From NCBI GenBank assembly GCA_014529385.2, contig CM043953.1:96475342-96539341 (forward strand): DNA of 64,000 bases, read 5' to 3'. Made by a program: the position numbers and the translations under genes. Below are positions 12,689 through 22,563 of the stretch, piece by piece. The first letter of the stretch is position 1. Each line of letters begins with the position of its first letter. The stretch comes from Adiantum capillus-veneris (Eukaryota; Streptophyta; Polypodiopsida; Polypodiales; Pteridaceae). The notes beneath the pieces were generated by a model, which was not told where the DNA came from, did not search any database, and saw nothing but the letters and a program-made list of their open reading frames with translations.

Positions 12689-13984
12689 ATGGCTGACAAT
12701 ATTAAAGAGAGTGAAATTAATGTTGATAACTTTGATTTTGCTCATGAGCAAGCTACTAATGATGCTTCAATGCTTGTTAATTATCTTGTTTCTAGGCTTC
12801 AACAAGCCATGGGCAATCCATCTCTCCAAAGTGAAGTGCAACGGCAGCTCCGTGCTCACGGGATTCTCCAAGTTCATCACCATGACGAGAGAACACCTAG
12901 GAAGCCTCCTTGTGAGACTACCAAAAGAGGTCTCTCTCCGATTCGGGAAGAAGAAGAGAATCCATATGAAGGGCTCAAGAACTTACTTCTTGATGATGCA
13001 TCTCCTTCCCAAAGGAGAACTCAAGAGCCTCCACCGAAGGAACGAGAAAGAAGCGAGTCTCCCGCCACCTCGGCGGAGATGGCTCCACGAAGACGGCGGG
13101 CTAAACGCTCTCCATCACCACCAAAGCGGAGAAGACCATCACACTCTTCTCCACGCCATAATTCAAAGAGGGATGATAAAAAGCAAGAGAAGAAAAAGGC
13201 GAGAAAGAGGACACCCTCTTCTCCATCTTCTTCATCCTCTTCCTCTTATGAAAGCTATGGTGAAGACGACAAAGATCAAGACAAGAAAAAGCCGAGAAAG
13301 AGGTCACCCTCTTCTCCATCTTCTTCAAATTCTTCATCTTCTGAAGAAAGTGATGGTGCAACTTTTGAACCATCAAAAAGAAGAGGCCATAGGAAATCCT
13401 ATGCCGCATGGAAGAGGTCGTCCAAGCTGAAGAAATTCAAAGAGGGAGGGAAGAGCATCTCTTTCCTTACCTATGATGGCACCTTCGGTGCTACAGACAA
13501 AGTTTTGGCCTTTATCCAGCAATTCGATGCGGCGTTTGGAGATGAGGGCTTCACGGAGTCCTCTAAGCTACGCCATGTAGCTATGCACTTTCAAAAGTCC
13601 GCCAGACAATGGTGGTCTAGCCTACGAGCCAACGGTGAAGCTCCACGAACATGGAAGGCTTTAAGAGCTTCCATTATGAAGCAGTTTTTGGCCACCGATG
13701 CCAAAGACAAAGTACTCACCGAATGGCGAAGCTTAAAGCTCTCTCCCAATGAATCCATCCACAAATATGTAGACAAGTTTTGGGACCTACAACTCAAAGC
13801 CACTGTCTTCAAAAAGTTGGATTTTGGAGAGCAAAAGCAACAATTTTGTGCGGGCTTAACCGAAGAAATGGCGGAGTATGTCAACTCCCAAAGGCCACGT
13901 ACCATATCGGCGGTAATACACCATACTATGGTGGCCTCGCGAATCAATTTCCAAACGGGGGGTAAAAGAAATAATAAGCCCCCG
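12689..13984 (+). CDS. G1 gag: RS-like extension plus capsid domain
   Basis: The start ATG (12689) lies 405 bases after the primer site and is conserved in G2 and G4 (MADN.....NVDNFDFA). Residues 1-60 are a helical leader, with LVSRLQQAMGN shared by all copies. Residues about 85-240 are low-complexity, alternating KKKARKR-type basic clusters and SPSSPSSSSSSS serine runs, similar to RS domains. Residues about 250-430 are the retrotransposon gag core (FLTYDGTFGATDKVLAF, WKALRASIMKQFL, QQFCAGLTEEMAEYV). One A is missing in the A-run at 13985-13988 compared with G4, which throws the frame just before the zinc knuckle. The original frame then stays open by chance to 14293. Confidence 0.9.
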
Positions 13985-13988
13985 AAAA

Positions 13989-14810
13989 CAAGGGTTCCAA
14001 TGAGCCTAAGGGGAAGGACAATGTCCAAAAGTCTCCTAAGGGCAATTCCAACAAAGCTAAAGAGAAGGGAGTTTACAAAGGAAAGAATAAACTCTCTCCT
14101 GAAGAGCTTGAGCGTTATCGTAAAGATAACCGGTGTTTCAAGTGCGGCGAACAAGGGCATGCGTACCGCGCTTGTCCCCAAAAGAACAACCGCCAAGATC
14201 CTCCTAGAGCTTCTTTGGTTGAAATCCAAGAGGAGGAGATTCACCAAACTCATCACAAAGGATCTCCTCTATGCCATGCTTGGGGAAAGGTAAGAGAACA
14301 TGATGCTTTTATTCTCTTTGACCCTGGTTCTACTCACAATTTCATATCTATGGAGTTAGCCACCAAGCTAGGCATACAATCCTACGAGATGGGAGATATC
14401 CTACCCGCAGACAGTGCCTTCAAGGGGCAAGAAGCTTCAGTCACTCCCTTAATCGGGAAATTGAGGCTTCATGTCCAAGGCTATGTGGACAAAGAGGATT
14501 TCTTTATCTCTCCTCTCAAGCATGAGGATGTAATCCTAGGGGCACCATGGTTTGACCGTCTGGCTGCCCATGTTAAATTTCCTGAAAGGAGAATCTCCTT
14601 TAAGTTCAGGGAAAAGGACATGTATATAGATGCTAGGGAGATGGGTAACACCATCCCCATTGTACATACACCAGCTTTCAACAAGTCAATAAAGAGCTCT
14701 ATTTCCGTGTACATGATTTTTGTTAAAGATTCTCAAAATGAACCTAATGCTTTAGCAAAAGAAAATAAAAGCAACCAAAAGGAATTAGAGTTATCCAATT
14801 TTCTCAAGGG
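13989..14810 (+). CDS. G1 zinc knuckle and aspartic protease segment (shifted frame)
   Basis: Continuation of gag-pol in the next frame after the base loss at 13985-13988. The zinc knuckle CFKCGEQGHAYRACP (CX2CX4HX4C) is at about 14134-14178 and would bind element RNA. The protease motif FILFDPGSTHNFIS is at about 14305; the D-P-G form is shared by all family A and B copies here, so it is not a mutation in this copy. The segment ends where one base is missing at 14810/14811 (AAGGGTTT against AAGGGATTT in the 7.7-kb fragment), which moves the frame again. There is no ATG of its own upstream, so it depends on the gag frame. Confidence 0.85.
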
Positions 14811-17636
14811 TTTCAAGATGTCTTTATTGACGACATCCCTTGTGAGCTACCTCCTAAACGAGGTAATGACGACCATGCAATTGAACTTCTTCCAGGAAGT
14901 TCACCGCCTAACAAACCTCCTTATAGAGTTTCTCAAGCTCAACAAGAGGAGATTATGCGGCAAGTGCATGAGTTAATTGAGAAGGGCATGGTTAGGCCTA
15001 GCTCATCTCCATTTTGCTCACCTGTGCTATTAGTGCAAAAGAAAGACGGCACATATCGTATGTGTGTCGACTATAGAGCACTAAATAGGATCACTATCAA
15101 GAATAGGTTTCCCGTTCCACGGGTAGAAGACCTATTTGATAAGCTACAAGGATCGACCTACTTCAGTAGGATTGACCTAAAAAGTGGCTATCATCAAATA
15201 AGGATAGTTGATCAAGACATTGTAAAGACCGCATTTCGTACTACATTTGGTCTTTACGAATACATTGTCATGCCTTTTGGCTTGACTAATGCACCAGCCA
15301 CATTTAACCGCTTGATGGAGAAGCTGTTCAGGCCTCATCGAACCTTCACTGGAGTGTTCTTTGATGATATTATCATCTACTCTAATTCATTAGAGGAACA
15401 TAAGCAACACCTCCAGGTAATATTTCAAGTTTTAAGAGAGAATAAACTTTATGTTAATCGAAAGAAAAGTGAATTTTTCTTGCAAGAGATTCAATATTTA
15501 GGTCACATTATCTCTCAAGATGGAATCCAAATGGATCCATCCAAGTTAGAGGTAATAAAAGGATGGCCTAAACCAAGGAATCTTCATGAACTAAGAAGCT
15601 TTATAGGTATGTGTGCATACTATAGACGCTTCATAGAAAAGTTCTCACAAATTGCGGGACCATTACATGACCTAACAAAGAAAAATGTTAGGTATACGTG
15701 GTCTGCTAAGGAGAACAATGCTTTCAAAAATCTTAAAGAAAAGCTTATCTCTCAACCTGTGCTTACACTACCGGATCTCTCAAAACCATTTGAGGTCCAA
15801 TGTGATGCTTGTGGTGATTGCCTTGGGGCTGTTTTGCTCCAAGAAGGGCACGCCATAGGCTATGAGAGTCGAAGGCTCGACCCTGTTGAGCAAGCTCTAG
15901 GCATATACGAAAAAGAACTCCTTGCAGTTCTACATGCCTTAGACTCATGGAAGCACTATTTATTGGGGACTCCTTTCATTCTGCGAACGGATCACCAAAG
16001 TCTTAAGTACTTCATGACGCAGACCAAGCTCTCCGACAAACAAATGAGGTGGGAAAATTTCCTTTCGCAATTTCATTTTCATATTGCTCACATTGCTGGC
16101 AAGCATAATCAAGTAGCCGATGCACTCTCAAGACGACCGAGAGTGAATGCGGTTTCCATAGCAACTCACAATGATCTATCTTTAATGATAGATGAGTATG
16201 CTATTGATCCCGATTTTAGAGATGTGATTTCAGCCCTTGCCTTAGGGAAGAAAGAAGAACCATTTACTTTACAAGATGGCTATCTTCTCTATGGCAATAG
16301 ACTATGCGTTACTAACTCACTACGTGAGAAAGTAATGTATGAATCTCATGCTCCCCCATATGCGGGGCATAGAGGGATTCAGTCTACTCTAAAGGGAATT
16401 GAAACATATTTCTATTGGCCTACCATGAAAGTGAACATACATGAGTATGTTTCCAAATGTGTGGTATGTCAAAAGACAAAATTTGATAGAGGGAAGCAAC
16501 TTGGATTGCTTCAACCCTTGCCAATCCCTAATTCACCATGGGAGAGCATATCCATGGATTTTATCTTTGGATTGCCTAAGTCTATCCATGGGAATACGGG
16601 AATATGGACGATAGTAGACAGGTTCAGTAAACAAGCTCATTTTATACCTGTCAAAAAGACTATCAAAGCCCATCAAATGGCAACCCTCTTCATTTCGCAA
16701 ATTTTCAAGTACCATGGCTTGCCAATGTCCATAGTGTCGGATAGAGATCCTAGAATGACCAGTAATTTCTGGAAGGGTCTCTTTGAGAATTTAGGAACAA
16801 GGCTAAACTTCTCTTCGGCCTATCATCCACAAACTGATGGCCAAAGTGAAATAGCTAACCTAACTATTCTCGATCTACTAAAAGCCTATGTAACGGAAGT
16901 AGATCAAAGATCCCAATGGGAGAAGTACTTACCCTTAGTAGAGTATGCTTACAATAACAATGTACATACTTCTACAGGAAAAGCACCTTTCGAGGTAATT
17001 GAGGGAAGATCAAAAAGTCCCTTGCTACTTAAGGTACATGGGAAGATCTTCGCTGCAGATGAGTATAGCCGAGACCTACAAGAATCTTTCCAAAAGATTA
17101 AGGATGCTATCTCTATCTCACAGCAAAGGCAAAAGGCTGCTGCTGACAAGCACAGAAGAGCCCAAGCCTTTAAAGAAAACGATTGGGTCTTGTTAAAGTT
17201 TCCCAAGGCTCGATTAAGGCACACTACGGGCAAGAATCCTACGGGCCACCAAAAGTACTATGCTAAACTAGCAAAAAGGTACTATGGTCCCTTCCAGATT
17301 CTTAGGCCAATCAATGAGATGGCCTATCAACTTAAGTTGCCCAATCATTGGCTCATACACAATGCTTTTCATGTGAGCCTCTTAAAGCCTTACAAAGGAG
17401 AGCCACCTCAAGAACCAACTATTGAAGACCCACCGGAGATCGAGGACCACGAGGAGGTGCTGCAGCCCGAGTCCATTCTCCGACATGAAGACAAGGTATT
17501 AAGAGGCGGTAAGACTATCAGACGATATCTTATTAAGTTTAAGAATTATCCTTTTGAAGATGCTAGATGGATGCAAGGCATACAATTAAAGGATAACCTA
17601 AACCTTGTCAATGCTTACAATGCTTCCCAAGAGTAA
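14811..17636 (+). CDS. G1 pol: RT, RNase H, integrase, chromodomain
   Basis: About 940 codons in one frame after the second frame break; the first ATG in this frame is 14955. RT carries [31 protein letters not shown] and the catalytic [10 protein letters not shown] (about 15355). RNase H carries FEVQCDACGDCLGAVLL and LRTDHQSLKYF. Integrase has an HHCC zinc region (YAGHRGIQ...CVVCQKTK, about 16360-16480) followed by the D-D-E core (SMDFIFGLP, IVSDRDPRMTS, YHPQTDGQSEIAN). The C-terminal [12 protein letters not shown] and [18 protein letters not shown] segment (about 17475-17575) looks like a chromodomain, which in chromoviruses targets insertion to particular chromatin. The stop is TAA at 17634-17636. 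This part has no internal stop. Confidence 0.95.
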   Translation, partial: FQDVFIDDIPCELPPKRGNDDHAIELLPGSSPPNKPPYRVSQAQQEEIMRQVHELIEKGMVRPSSSPFCSPVLLVQKKDGTYRMCVDYRALNRITIKNRFPVPRVEDLFDKLQGSTYFSRIDLKSGYHQIRIVDQDIVKTAFRTTFGLYEYIVMPFGLTNAPATFNRLMEKLFRPHRTFTGVFFDDIIIYSNSLEEHKQHLQVIFQVLRENKLYVNRKKSEFFLQEIQYLGHIISQDGIQMDPSKLEVIKGWPKPRNLHELRSFIGMCAYYRRFIEKFSQIAGPLHDLTKKNVRYTWSAKENNAFKNLKEKLISQPVLTLPDLSKPFEVQCDACGDCLGAVLLQEGHAIGYESRRLDPVEQALGIYEKELLAVLHALDSWKHYLLGTPFILRTDHQSLKYFMTQTKLSDKQMRWENFLSQFHFHIAHIAGKHNQVADALSRRPRVNAVSIATHNDLSLMIDEYAIDPDFRDVISALALGKKEEPFTLQDGYLLYGNRLCVTNSLREKVMYESHAPPYAGHRGIQSTLKGIETYFYWPTMKVNIHEYVSKCVVCQKTKFDRGKQLGLLQPLPIPNSPWESISMDFIFGLPKSIHGNTGIWTIVDRFSKQAHFIPVKKTIKAHQMATLFISQIFKYHGLPMSIVSDRDPRMTSNFWKGLFENLGTRLNFSSAYHPQTDGQSEIANLTILDLLKAYVTEVDQRSQWEKYLPLVEYAYNNNVHTSTGKAPFEVIEGRSKSPLLLKVHGKIFAADEYSRDLQESFQKIKDAISISQQRQKAAADKHRRAQAFKENDWVLLKFPKARLRHTTGKNPTGHQKYYAKLAKRYYGPFQILRPINEMAYQLKLPNHWLIHNAFHVSLLKPYKGEPPQEPTIEDPPEIEDHEEVLQPESILRHEDKVLRGGKTIRRYLIKFKNYPFEDARWMQGIQLKDNLNLVNAYNASQE

Positions 17637-17997
17637 GCAAATGTACAAAATGTTAAAAAAAATGAACAAAAATTTTTGTCTTATAAGACTCTCTTTTTCT
17701 TGATTTGTGCACAAAAATGAAGTAGTATGCATGCTTAGATCAAGTTTGCGGGGACGACGTCTCCCAAACACCAAAGTAGAGCTTGTCACTCTACTATGGA
17801 AGACTGATAGGACTAATGTACAGACATGCTTGCGGCAGCCTCAGGCTCTCAAGCGCCAAATGGACTAGTCATCCATTATGGAATGATGTCGTAGGGTAAC
17901 ATAGGGATCCTCTACCCGCTAAGAAAAGGACTCATGTATATGCTTTATCTTCTCTACACCATAGTCGAGGACGACTATGATTTCAAGAGAGAGGTAA
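17637..17997 (+). other. G1 3' untranslated region with hairpins and polypurine tract
   Basis: 361 bases between the pol stop and the LTR. It holds the GACGACGTCT segment, a GGGTA.../...TACCC inverted pair around GGATCC, the perfect hairpin CATAGTCG-AGGA-CGACTATG at 17960-17979 and the purine tract to 17997. The same order is kept in G2 and G3 although those belong to another LTR family. Confidence 0.75.
17960..17979 (+). promoter_or_regulatory. Conserved hairpin next to the polypurine tract (G1)
   Basis: Eight-base perfect arms and a four-base loop, ending 18 bases before the LTR. Equivalent hairpins: G2 34490-34509 (loop AAGA) and G3 38815-38834 (minus strand). Possible roles are plus-strand priming, RNA stability or packaging; this is inference. 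Confidence 0.6.
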
Positions 17998-19591
17998 TGT
18001 CATAATAATCAATATCTAATTCTCCTAAATGATTTTCTCATATTAAACTGATCATTTAATGTGGGGAAGTGCCAAGGGAGAAAAAGCTAGAATATTGGTT
18101 AAGTTAGCAGACCGGCCACAGTAGGGATCCAAAGGAGGGAAAATAGGGATCCAAAGGGGGGGCCATCTGCAAAAGAGCCATGTGAAACAACGGGCTAAAA
18201 AGACCCTAAGGTTCAGCCCATTAAGACTTCCAAAATGCTAAGGTTCCAAAATTCAAAGGTTGTGTCCAAAGGTTAACCTTAGGGAAAATTGGATGCTTAG
18301 TGTGTACCCAAAAAGTCTTTCTGCATCCCTACATGGGAGGGGGCGAGCCCCAAAGCTAGGGGATGAGAGAGAAAACCACACACACACACACAGGCTCCCT
18401 TTACACAAAGGGAATGAGGGACACATGTCAGCTTCTTAGGCCAGATGCCCACAAGGTGTGCCCAATTCCTATTGGAAGACCCTTGAAGTGGACCAATGAG
18501 AATTAAGCTAGAGTAAATCTAGTTTAATTAATTTAAAAACATTTAATAAAAGAAACCAATAAGAATTAAGTGTCCTAGAAGACTATTGGGCAGTCTCCCA
18601 AGGGGTCCAATGAGCATTCAGAAGCCCCATGGCTTGCCTGATTCCTATTGGCCAGGAGGCAAAGGGGTCCAATGAGAGTTTAGTTTAATTATTTAATTAT
18701 CTAAAGCTCTCACAAAAGGGGAAAGGGGGACACATGTCAGAAGGCTATCACTTATGCTGCTTAATTCCTATTGGCTTGACCTGGGGAGGTCCAATGAGGA
18801 AAAAGCCAGCCTAACTTAGCAGCTAGGGCTCGCCCAAGAGAGAGAGGGGGGCTGATTTTTGCTGGGCATTCACTCACACACTCTCACACTTGACCATGTG
18901 TGAAGGGAAAACACTCTATCTCCTCCCAAGCTTTAATGGAGAGCTCATCACCTACTCCAAGCTTGTGAGATAGAAGCCTACATCAACACCCTCTTGGCAT
19001 GTGGATGCAAATCCAACCAAGAGCCAAGCTTCAATGCATGCTCATCTTCTCTACCAAGCTAATTACTAAGCTAAGCTATGCTAATATGAGTGATTATGTG
19101 AGGAGATGTACTTCTTTCTCGTAAGATACTTCTTTTTCCTCTCAATCTACTCTCATACCCTGCTAGCTCTCACCATCTTCGAAGGTGTGTGAGGTCTTGG
19201 GTCTGAGAACGGGGATAATTCAAGTTGTGTTTGATTAAGTGTTTTTGCTTGGTGTATGAAGCTTCCATCTTCATTGCACTAGCTAGTCTTGAAGGAACAC
19301 AAAGAATTGTATTGTACAATGTCTCTCTTGATGGGAGAAACCATAATACAAAGCCTTTTGGAGGGGGGACCGGCTCCATGCAAATCCGGTCCTCAACTGT
19401 TGTCAATAGCTTAATTGCTTTCTCTCTTTTGAAAGTATTGTCGATGCTATCTAACTAGGTGTTATGCTTTTTGTTGCTCTCTCCACCCAAGCACTCTTGT
19501 AATTCTCATTAGGAATCTATTCTAATGAAATGCCCACTATGTTCATGCTAATTTCCGCTCCAAATAAGATTTTAGGCCATTAAATGTTACA
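17998..19591 (+). repeat. G1 3' LTR
   Basis: 1594 bp, differing from the 5' LTR only at 19420 (T against C) and 19582 (A against C). It ends GTTACA and is followed by the target duplication ATTTG. Confidence 0.97.
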
Positions 19592-20036
19592 ATTTGTCAG
19601 CTCCCTAGCCCAGATGCCCACAAGGTGTACCCAATTCCTATTGGATGGCCTTGGAGGTGGACCAATGAGAATTAGGCTAGAGTAAGTCTAGTTTAATTAA
19701 TTTAAAAACACTTAATAAAAGAACCAATGAGAATTAATTCCTCTAGAAGACTATTGGACAGTCTCCCAAGGGGTCCAATGAGCATTCAACAGTCCAATGG
19801 CTTGCCTGATTCCTATTGGCCAGGAGGCAAAGGGGTCCAATGAGAGTTTAGTTGAATTATTAAATTACCTTAAGCTCTCAGAAAAGGGGAAAGGGGGACA
19901 CATGTTAGAAGGCTATCACTTATACTGCTTAATTGTCATTGGCAAGCTCTAGGGAGGACCAATGGGAGGACAGCAAGAGCAAATAGCAAGGGGGCTCGCC
20001 CAAGAGACAGAGAGGGGGCTGATTTTTGCAAAGCAC
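19592..20036 (+). repeat. Older gypsy family A LTR, continuation after G1
   Basis: Resumes the LTR interrupted at 10677, with the CCAAT-rich part (TTCCTATTGG, GGTCCAATGAG phrases) clearly matching G4 and G1. Homology stops at about 20036 after CTGATTTTTGCA, where unrelated sequence follows. The 3' half of this LTR is therefore missing. Confidence 0.85.
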
Positions 20037-20644
20037 CAGCTGCCCTGCGCGTGCCATAGCTACAACTCTAGTGGGCTGCACTCTGCAGCTACACCTAGCT
20101 AGCTATGACATACCATACACGAAGAAAACAGGAGTGCAATGGTCGCCTTTTATAGTAGCGCGCAGCTGGAAGATGAGTTTGGAAAGAGCATGCTCGCCTC
20201 ATCTGCGAAGCCCCCTCTCCATTTGGAAACGTTTGTTCTTCATGGCATGCAGCTTTCTCTCACGAACGCTTAATTACACGCAACGATAAAATTGAAATTT
20301 GTCTTTTAATATAAACATTACAATTTTGATATTGTGACTGATAGGCTACTACTGGGAGAGTAGAAAAGAAATTCATTACATCGAAGATTCTTTGGCATCT
20401 ACATAAGGTGAAACGTATTTGAGGGTAAAAGCGAAGTAAGAGGCGGGTTCCGTGTGTATCGGACACCCGTAAGGAAAAAGCACAAGCAGAAAAAGGGGTT
20501 CACAACGGAAAACATATCCATTAATTTATTGGTAAAAAATAACCCATGCCATAGACCATCTCTGAAAAAGATCGGAAACGCTACAGAGTGCTTAATGAAA
20601 CAAGAGGAGACTATAAGTTGTGAGAAACACAGTTGCAAAGAGTG
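20037..20644. other. No gene recognised
   Basis: Only short chance frames. Sequence composition changes from LTR-like to mixed unique sequence. I see no repeat shared with the rest of the window. Confidence 0.4.
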
Positions 20645-20893
20645 TCAACGGTAAAATTTATTGGTAATATTATTTAATCTAGTTACAATTGCATTAAGTA
20701 TGTTAAGCTGCACCTTCAATGATGTGACCTCAGTGCGCAAGCATTGTATCTGCTCTTGCAATTGGGAGATTTGCACGTCTGTTACATTCACTTCGTACTC
20801 GCTAATCATATTTTTTAAGTTATCTACAGAATTATGAATGAAGTGCGGAGAGTAGTCTAGTCTTCGGGAGTGTCTCCACGCAACTGGCGCCAC
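20645..20893 (-). pseudogene. Coiled-coil reading frame, possibly the 3' part of the HUH-like relic
   Basis: An 82-codon frame on the minus strand whose second half has a heptad-like run (ISQLQEQIQCLRTEVTSLKV, then LNILNAIVTRLNN) typical of a coiled coil. I recognise no family. It lies on the same strand, downstream of the HUH-like and acidic frames, and may be the C-terminal part of the same decayed gene. A chance frame cannot be excluded. Confidence 0.35.
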
Positions 20894-21091
20894 ATTTGCA
20901 GGAGCACGTCATGCAGTCTGTTGAGCATTGCATCATCGTCCAATGCTGGCGGCTCTGGTGGCTGTGTGTCTGCACTATCCTGAGGGCTAGAATGCTCCAT
21001 CGACCCTGCAAAAAATCAAGAAATGTTTCAGAGAAAAACGCAACAACACTAGCCGTCGCGGAAGTGATTGTAATATATTATATACATCATT

Positions 21092-21460
21092 TTAACTAGC
21101 AATAATAGTGACTCCTCGTCTAGTGAGGAGTGGGATGAACTCTGCGCCGAGAGCTGCATCCTCTTCGTCCTCACTGTCGAGCACAATAATTTTTTCTTTG
21201 CCTTTTACAGCTGAAGAGTTTCCGATGAATCCCTCGCAAGCATCTGCACGAAGAGATGCATCCTCTTCCTCCTCATTGTCCAGCACAAAAACTTTCTCTT
21301 TCCCCTTAAAAGTTGAAGGATTGTCGACTAGTGCTTCATGACCATCTATCGGTTAGGCAACTGCAGTTTTCCCTTCATCGCTGACAACAAGTTGCAAATC
21401 ATTAACAATGTTAGCAGTGACATTTACCATTGCAGCACAACTAATGTTAACGAGAAGAAA
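21092..21460 (-). pseudogene. Acidic frame with two SUMO-interaction-like peptides
   Basis: Minus-strand coding-like sequence with a duplicated peptide. KVFVLDNEEEED is at 21260-21295 and KIIVLDSEDEED at 21158-21193, spaced exactly 102 bases (34 codons) with similar flanks (KGKEK before, A.LGA/ASLRA after). A hydrophobic V/I/L core followed by acidic residues is the pattern of SUMO-interacting motifs. A stop interrupts the frame at about 21355, upstream of the first peptide. It probably belongs to the same broken gene as the HUH-like frame, based on shared strand and proximity only. Confidence 0.45.
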
Positions 21461-21465
21461 TCAAT

Positions 21466-21737
21466 CTACCTGTGCGTTTCTTCCCACCTTCTCAGGAACC
21501 AGTCGATGCGAGGTTGCGCGTTCGTGTAAGCCTCGTTAAGAACAAAAATATCAATCACATCCTGATATGTTGTAGAAGAAGGGAAAATCATGGTCTGCCA
21601 TATAATGCTTTGATCTTTTTCAACGGCATTCCACGGCCCTGAAAAGGTGTTATCCACGAGGAAGACAGATAGTACTTGCCAGACTTTAGCATATGGTGAA
21701 ACATTGATAAAAAGTTGTTAGCAATTGTGTGCTTCAA
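21466..21737 (-). pseudogene. Middle part of HUH-like relic, broken by a stop and frameshift
   Basis: Directly after the stop of the 21738-22145 frame, the same frame continues coding-like (HTIANNF, MLKSGKYYLSSSWITPFQG). The likely continuation then moves to another frame (QSIIWQTMIFPSSTTYQDV, RIDWFLRRWEETHR) ending at 21466. This shift between frames with preserved coding character is what a decayed gene looks like. I do not recognise a named domain in this part. Confidence 0.45.
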
Positions 21738-22145
21738 CTAGAATTTCCAATACATAAGTTCACGATCAAAAACATTCACATGCGTCAGACAAACTCTATT
21801 TTTTAGCTCATCTGCCCCATACTGTGTGTATAGTTCAATTCCCTTGTTGATGTCATCAACTGTTACATTATGCGAGAAGTTCTGATAATGTGGTTGATCC
21901 ATATCTTTCATACAATACCCCAACATACCATGAAAGGTGTGCATGTTCTTTTGCTTGAGGGCACAACAGACAATATTCGCTCCGACAGGACTATGAATAT
22001 CCCATCCTAGGTACTGCTTTCTTTTCTTGCTCAGTGCAATAATCGAAGTCGCCATGATCAAAACAACCATCTGAAAGTGGAGGTGGAAGACGGTGCCGCC
22101 ACGCTCAATCGAGCACATGCCGACGACCGCCTCGGGCCTCCACAA
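21738..22145 (-). pseudogene. HUH/Rep-endonuclease-like gene relic
   Basis: A 135-codon minus-strand frame with two motifs in the right order and frame for a rolling-circle replication-type nuclease: ERGGTVFHLHFQ with the hydrophobic-His-hydrophobic-His core (HLH at 22077-22085), then, 56 residues later, GMLGYCMKD with Tyr-x-x-Lys (21906-21917). In HUH enzymes these positions bind the metal and supply the nicking tyrosine. Motif I is not in this frame; a further coding-like stretch in another frame upstream suggests a frameshift near 22120. No helicase domain is visible. Candidates are a Replitron-like transposon protein or another Rep-derived sequence. The assignment is from motif pattern alone, not a search. 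Confidence 0.45.
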
Positions 22146-22563
22146 AGGCTGTCAACCTTGGAGAAAGAGCAACATCCACATCACTACCGCCTAAAGACAC
22201 CGTTATGCTCAGCTCGACCATCTTCCTGGGTTTGCTGCCTTCGGTACGCGCCATTCTCTCTTCTTCCGAGAGCCTAGGCCTCCCTCAAGGTCTCTTTGAA
22301 CTAGAGGGTTGTACGTCTCCTGACCTTGCAAGATTCTTCATCCTTGCCATTTCACAACAATCCTAAAGATACAACCCACTGAACTACGACATGTAAACGT
22401 ACATACACATGGCGACAACGAAAGCAAACAAAGACCAGTTCGATTTACCATTATAATAGACATACAACACTATACACTATGTACATACCTAGGTCTCGTG
22501 ATGCACTGTTGCAGCAAACAGGTTTGTGTCTTCCTCAGCCCCGCAACAATCCACATTCAGCAG
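22146..22563. other. No gene recognised; flank of copia C2
   Basis: Mixed sequence leading to the AGCAG target site (22559-22563) of C2. The first part may be the 5' region of the HUH-like relic, but nothing firm can be read. Confidence 0.4.

Larger units (their letters stand above)
10678..19591 (+). mobile_element. Complete Ty3/gypsy element G1 (family A)
   Basis: An 8914-bp element. The LTRs 10678-12271 and 17998-19591 are each 1594 bp, begin TGTCATAATAATC and end GTTACA. Line-by-line comparison finds two substitutions (12100/19420 and 12262/19582). Flanking ATTTG at 10673-10677 and 19592-19596 is a perfect 5-bp target duplication. The primer site TGGTATCAGAGC at 12273-12284 pairs with initiator tRNA-Met. 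The polypurine tract AAGAGAGAGGTAA ends at 17997. Domain order gag, protease, RT, RNase H, integrase, chromodomain identifies gypsy. The frame is broken by two single-base losses, so despite the recent insertion it probably cannot make a full polyprotein itself. Confidence 0.97.

Noticed and set aside
14955-17636. Programmed ribosomal frameshift between gag and pol in G1
   Set aside because: G2 reads gag through integrase in a single frame and G1 lacks single bases relative to its siblings, so mutation is the simpler explanation.
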